From positions 1-12,253 of the forward strand of contig JAGWRY010000031.1 in the NCBI GenBank assembly GCA_028869495.1: a stretch of DNA of 12,253 bases, in the 5' to 3' direction. Source of the DNA: Elusimicrobiota bacterium. Lineage in GTDB: Bacteria > Elusimicrobiota > Elusimicrobia > UBA1565 > UBA9628. The translations under genes and the position numbers were made by a program. Positions 8,526 to 12,253 of the stretch are shown piece after piece. Position 1 is the stretch's first letter; each line of letters begins with the position of its first letter. The notes below the pieces were generated by a model that saw only the letters and a list, made by a program, of their open reading frames with translations, was not told where the DNA came from and ran no database searches.

Positions 8526-8722
8526 TCGACGGGGGGGACGGACGGGACCGAGCCAGCGGGAGCCGGCGCGGGAGCGGGCTCGGACAGGAACGGGCAGGAG
8601 CGCCCCAGCGGGCAGAGGCTCCCGCCGCGGGCCAGGCGCTCGGCGGTGGCCGCCGCGACGATCAGGACGATCAGCGCCGTCAAGCGGCCCAGCCGGTTGC
8701 CGCGCCCGCGCTCCGCGCTCAC
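8510..8722 (-). CDS. Small single-helix membrane protein, unknown function
   Basis: I do not recognise this 70-residue protein. It has a basic N-terminus, one hydrophobic helix (about residues 14-30, TALIVLIVAAATAERLA), then a short segment with two cysteines (CPLGRSC, C37 and C43) and a Pro/Ala-rich tail (48-64). It could be a membrane-anchored protein with the tail on either face, or an exported protein with an uncleaved signal. The GTG start overlaps the riboflavin-kinase stop by four bases (GTGA, 8719-8722), the same pattern as at the upstream rbfA-truB and truB-ribF junctions. The codons are those preferred in this genome. Both points favour a real gene; its small size and lack of a known family count against certainty. 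Confidence 0.55.
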   Translation of the reverse strand: MSAERGRGNRLGRLTALIVLIVAAATAERLARGGSLCPLGRSCPFLSEPAPAPAPAGSVPSVPPVDRSGR

Positions 8723-9102
8723 GCGTCCAGTGTAGCGCCGCGCGCGGCGCGCGTCAAGGACGCGACGTCGCGGCGGATCTGCGCCTTCAGCGCGCCCAGG
8801 GAGGGGAACCGCTTCTCCGCCCGGATCGCCGCGACGAAGGCCACCGTCAGCGTCCGTCCGTAGAGGACGCCGCGCCAGCCCGGGACGTGAACCTCGACGA
8901 CCAGGCGCCGCCCGCCGAGCGTCGGGCGCACGCCGACGTTGCAGACCGCGTCGCGCGTCCCGAGCGTCGTCCCGGAGACGCGCACGCGCCAGACGCCGCG
9001 CGGCGGGCGCGCGCCGCGAGAGAGGCGGAGGTTCGCGGTCGGGAAGCCCAGCTTGCGGCCGAGCCCGTCGCCGCGGACCACGCGCCCGCGCAGGGTGATC
9101 AT
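8719..9102 (-). CDS. ribF: Riboflavin kinase (RibF C-terminal domain only; no FAD synthetase domain)
   Basis: This enzyme phosphorylates riboflavin to FMN with ATP in the cytoplasm. The 127-residue protein is a complete riboflavin-kinase domain. It shows GDGLGRKLGFPTAN (11-24, ATP/Mg site with T22 and N24), the GVWRVRV strand (36-42), NVGVRPTLGG (55-64), the likely catalytic-base glutamate in VVEVH (E70), LYGRTLTV (80-87) and the closing helix FPSLGALKAQIRRD (99-112). Bacterial RibF is normally about 300 residues, with an N-terminal FMN adenylyltransferase domain in front. That domain is absent, and there is no room for it because the ATG overlaps the truB stop by four bases (ATGA, 9099-9102). 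The gene sits exactly where bifunctional ribF usually lies, after truB. FAD synthesis would need a separate enzyme elsewhere. Confidence 0.9.
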   Translation of the reverse strand: MITLRGRVVRGDGLGRKLGFPTANLRLSRGARPPRGVWRVRVSGTTLGTRDAVCNVGVRPTLGGRRLVVEVHVPGWRGVLYGRTLTVAFVAAIRAEKRFPSLGALKAQIRRDVASLTRAARGATLDA

Positions 9103-9836
9103 CGTCCCGCGGCCTCCAGGAAGCGTCCGAGCTCCGCGCGAGAGGACTCCAAGAGGCGCGCGAGCTCCGCCGGCGGGAGCGCCCGGACGGCGTCGAGGGT
9201 CCGCGCGCCCGCGAGCTCGAACGGCCCGACCGTCTCGCGCCGCAGGGAGGAGACCGTCGCGCCGCAGCCGAGGCGCGCGCCCAGGACCTCGGCCAGGGAG
9301 CGCACGTAAGTGCCGCTCGAGCAGGACAGGCGGTGCGCGAGCTCCGGAGGCTCCCAGGCGAGAGCCTCCCAGGATCGGACCACGGCCGTCCGCGGCTTGA
9401 CCGGCACCGCCTCCCCCGCGCGCGCGTAGCGGTAGAGCGGCTTGCCCTTGTGCTTGACGGCCGAGTAGGCGGGGGCGGGCGCCGAGACCTCGCCGACCAG
9501 GGCCGCCAGCTCCGCGGACAGGCGCGGGAGGGTCAGCGGCGGGACGGCGCGCTCCTCGAGGACCTTCCCGGAGACGTCGCCGGTCTCGGTGCGCACGCCG
9601 AGGCGGATCGTCCCCGAATAGGTCTTGTCGAGCCCCTGCAGGCGCGCCTGCAGGCGCGTGCAGGGGCCCGCCAGGACGACGAGCAGGCCCGTCGCGAGGG
9701 GGTCGAGCGTGCCGGTGTGGCCGACCTTCTCGCCGCGCGGGAAGAGGCGGCGCAGGACCGCGACGACGTCGTGCGAGGTCCAGCCGGCCGGCTTGTCCAC
9801 CAGGAGCATGCCCCCGGCGGAGGGCGCGGCGCTCAC
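9099..9836 (-). CDS. truB: tRNA pseudouridine(55) synthase TruB
   Basis: The enzyme converts U55 of the tRNA T-loop to pseudouridine and is also a tRNA chaperone. The protein has 245 residues. It shows the N-terminal LLVDKPAGWTSHDVV (11-25), the catalytic motif GHTGTLDPLATG (39-50, nucleophile D45), DKTYSG (70-75, Y73), the PAYSAVKHKGKPLYRYAR segment (122-139), SSGTYVRSLAEVLG (173-186, R179) and CGATVSSLRRETVGPF (191-206). The usual Asp in the LAxDLG stretch is Val here (V184), a non-catalytic position. It is somewhat shorter than many TruB proteins, mainly at the C-terminus, so any PUA-like end domain is reduced or missing. The GTG start overlaps the rbfA stop (GTGA, 9833-9836), which implies coupled translation. 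Confidence 0.96.
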   Translation of the reverse strand: MSAAPSAGGMLLVDKPAGWTSHDVVAVLRRLFPRGEKVGHTGTLDPLATGLLVVLAGPCTRLQARLQGLDKTYSGTIRLGVRTETGDVSGKVLEERAVPPLTLPRLSAELAALVGEVSAPAPAYSAVKHKGKPLYRYARAGEAVPVKPRTAVVRSWEALAWEPPELAHRLSCSSGTYVRSLAEVLGARLGCGATVSSLRRETVGPFELAGARTLDAVRALPPAELARLLESSRAELGRFLEAAGR

Positions 9837-10186
9837 CGGTCCCCGCGCTCCTTCTCGAGCTTGTGCAGGAGCTCGTCGATCCGCGAGGCCTTGCGCGGGG
9901 TCTCGTCGTACTCGAAGCGCAGGTGGGGGACGACCTTGACGGTCACCTTCTTCTTGAGGAGCTCGCGCAGGTACGGGGCGGCGCGTTCCAGGGCCTTGGC
10001 GGCGCTCTCGCGCTCGGCGTCGGAGCCGAGGACCGAATAGTAGACGGTCGCGTTCTTGCGGTCGGCCGAAAGCTCCAGGTCGGTGACGGTCAGGAACCCC
10101 GTCAGGCCCGGATCCTTGACCTGGCGCAGGAGCTCGGTGACCAGCTCCTTGAACAGTTCCTTGAGACGCTCGCCGCGATCGTACAT
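9833..10186 (-). CDS. rbfA: 30S ribosome-binding factor RbfA
   Basis: RbfA binds the 30S subunit during late maturation of 16S rRNA. The 117-residue protein starts at MYDRGERLKELF, and the usual single KH-like domain follows: an N-terminal helix, LLRQVKDPGLTGFLTVTDLE (19-38), the ATVYYSVLG strand (46-54), the helix with LERAAPYLRELL (66-77), and VKVVPHLRFEYDET (83-96) near the end. A longer upstream reading of this frame, passing through the infB-rbfA gap and antisense to nothing sensible, is a shadow of infB, so ATG at 10186 is the start. No Shine-Dalgarno sequence is seen (the upstream bases are pyrimidine-rich CCTCCTCTAATTC). The 3' end overlaps truB by four bases. Confidence 0.95.
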   Translation of the reverse strand: MYDRGERLKELFKELVTELLRQVKDPGLTGFLTVTDLELSADRKNATVYYSVLGSDAERESAAKALERAAPYLRELLKKKVTVKVVPHLRFEYDETPRKASRIDELLHKLEKERGDR

Positions 10187-10192
10187 GTTTGA

Positions 10193-10198
10193 ATTAGA
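10193..10198 (-). promoter_or_regulatory. Possible -10 box directly upstream of rbfA
   Basis: On the minus strand TCTAAT, one mismatch from TATAAT, ends six bases before the rbfA ATG, the same spacing as at potA. There is no TGn extension and no visible -35 box, since the DNA upstream is a GC-rich hairpin. The gene also lacks a Shine-Dalgarno sequence, which fits a leaderless start, but this is the weakest of the three cases. Confidence 0.3.
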
Positions 10199-10202
10199 GG
10201 AG

Positions 10203-10236
10203 GCGCCGCCCTCGCGCTCGCGCGGGGGGCGGGCGC
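10203..10236 (-). other. GC-rich hairpin in the infB-rbfA gap
   Basis: In the 62-base gap the minus strand can pair GCGCC (10236-10232) plus GCCC (10230-10227), with one bulged C, to GGGC (10211-10208) plus GGCGC (10207-10203). The 15-base loop holds a further CGCG/CGCG stem. No T-run follows, so it is not a classical terminator. It could be a processing or pausing site, or simply a result of high GC content. Confidence 0.35.
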
Positions 10237-10248
10237 AGCCCGGCGGTC

Positions 10249-12253
<2,005 letters not shown>

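Noticed and set aside
8477..8863. Plus-strand ORFs starting in the palindrome's right arm (MSLCLRG...)
   Set aside because: The opening residues are simply the translated repeat, and the rest is antisense to the small ORF and ribF. The same spurious reading arises wherever this repeat type occurs.
8719..9102. RibF broken by a frameshift
   Set aside because: The kinase domain is complete from its first strand to its last helix, its start overlaps truB, and no fragment of the adenylyltransferase domain appears in any nearby frame.

Overview
The window comes from a high-GC bacterial chromosome (roughly 70% G+C by eye, with strong G/C preference at third codon positions). It holds two convergent gene blocks that meet at a palindromic intergenic repeat near 8.4-8.5 kb. 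I see no rRNA, tRNA, CRISPR array, transposase or phage gene. The lineage cannot be fixed from this sequence. Gram-negative-type features (a lipoprotein PotD, the classical infB-rbfA-truB-ribF order) and extended -10 boxes placed directly in front of start codons would fit a high-GC lineage such as Elusimicrobiota, but that is a guess.

Plus strand, 1-8367: a block for amino acid, semialdehyde and polyamine metabolism. It opens with the 3' part of an aldehyde dehydrogenase gene. A six-helix membrane protein of unknown function follows, then an AGXT2-like class III aminotransferase, a small four-helix membrane protein, and ornithine aminotransferase (rocD). The block ends with a complete spermidine/putrescine-type ABC importer in the order potA-potD-potB-potC. 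Most junctions overlap (ATGA, GTGA, TGATG, and an 8-base ATGCCTGA overlap used twice), which suggests translational coupling. rocD and potA are exceptions: each has a -10-like hexamer (TAGAAT, TATAAT) ending 6-7 bases before its start codon, as expected for leaderless transcripts. A reasonable reading is import of polyamines or related amines, transamination of omega-amino groups, and oxidation of the resulting semialdehydes, with RocD linking ornithine to glutamate semialdehyde/proline/glutamate metabolism.

Intergenic 8368-8509: a roughly 116-base imperfect palindrome with perfect 25-base arms, lying between the converging ends of the two blocks. It is probably a dispersed repeat and may also work as a bidirectional terminator.

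Minus strand, 12253-8510: a translation and ribosome-maturation operon. It runs from infB (IF-2, 5' end outside the window) to rbfA, truB, a riboflavin kinase that lacks the usual N-terminal FAD-synthetase domain of RibF, and a 70-residue small membrane protein. From rbfA onward every junction is a 4-base ATGA/GTGA overlap. The points most worth a second look are the single-domain riboflavin kinase at the ribF locus, the palindromic repeat, the apparent leaderless promoters, and the two unknown membrane proteins woven into the aminotransferase genes.
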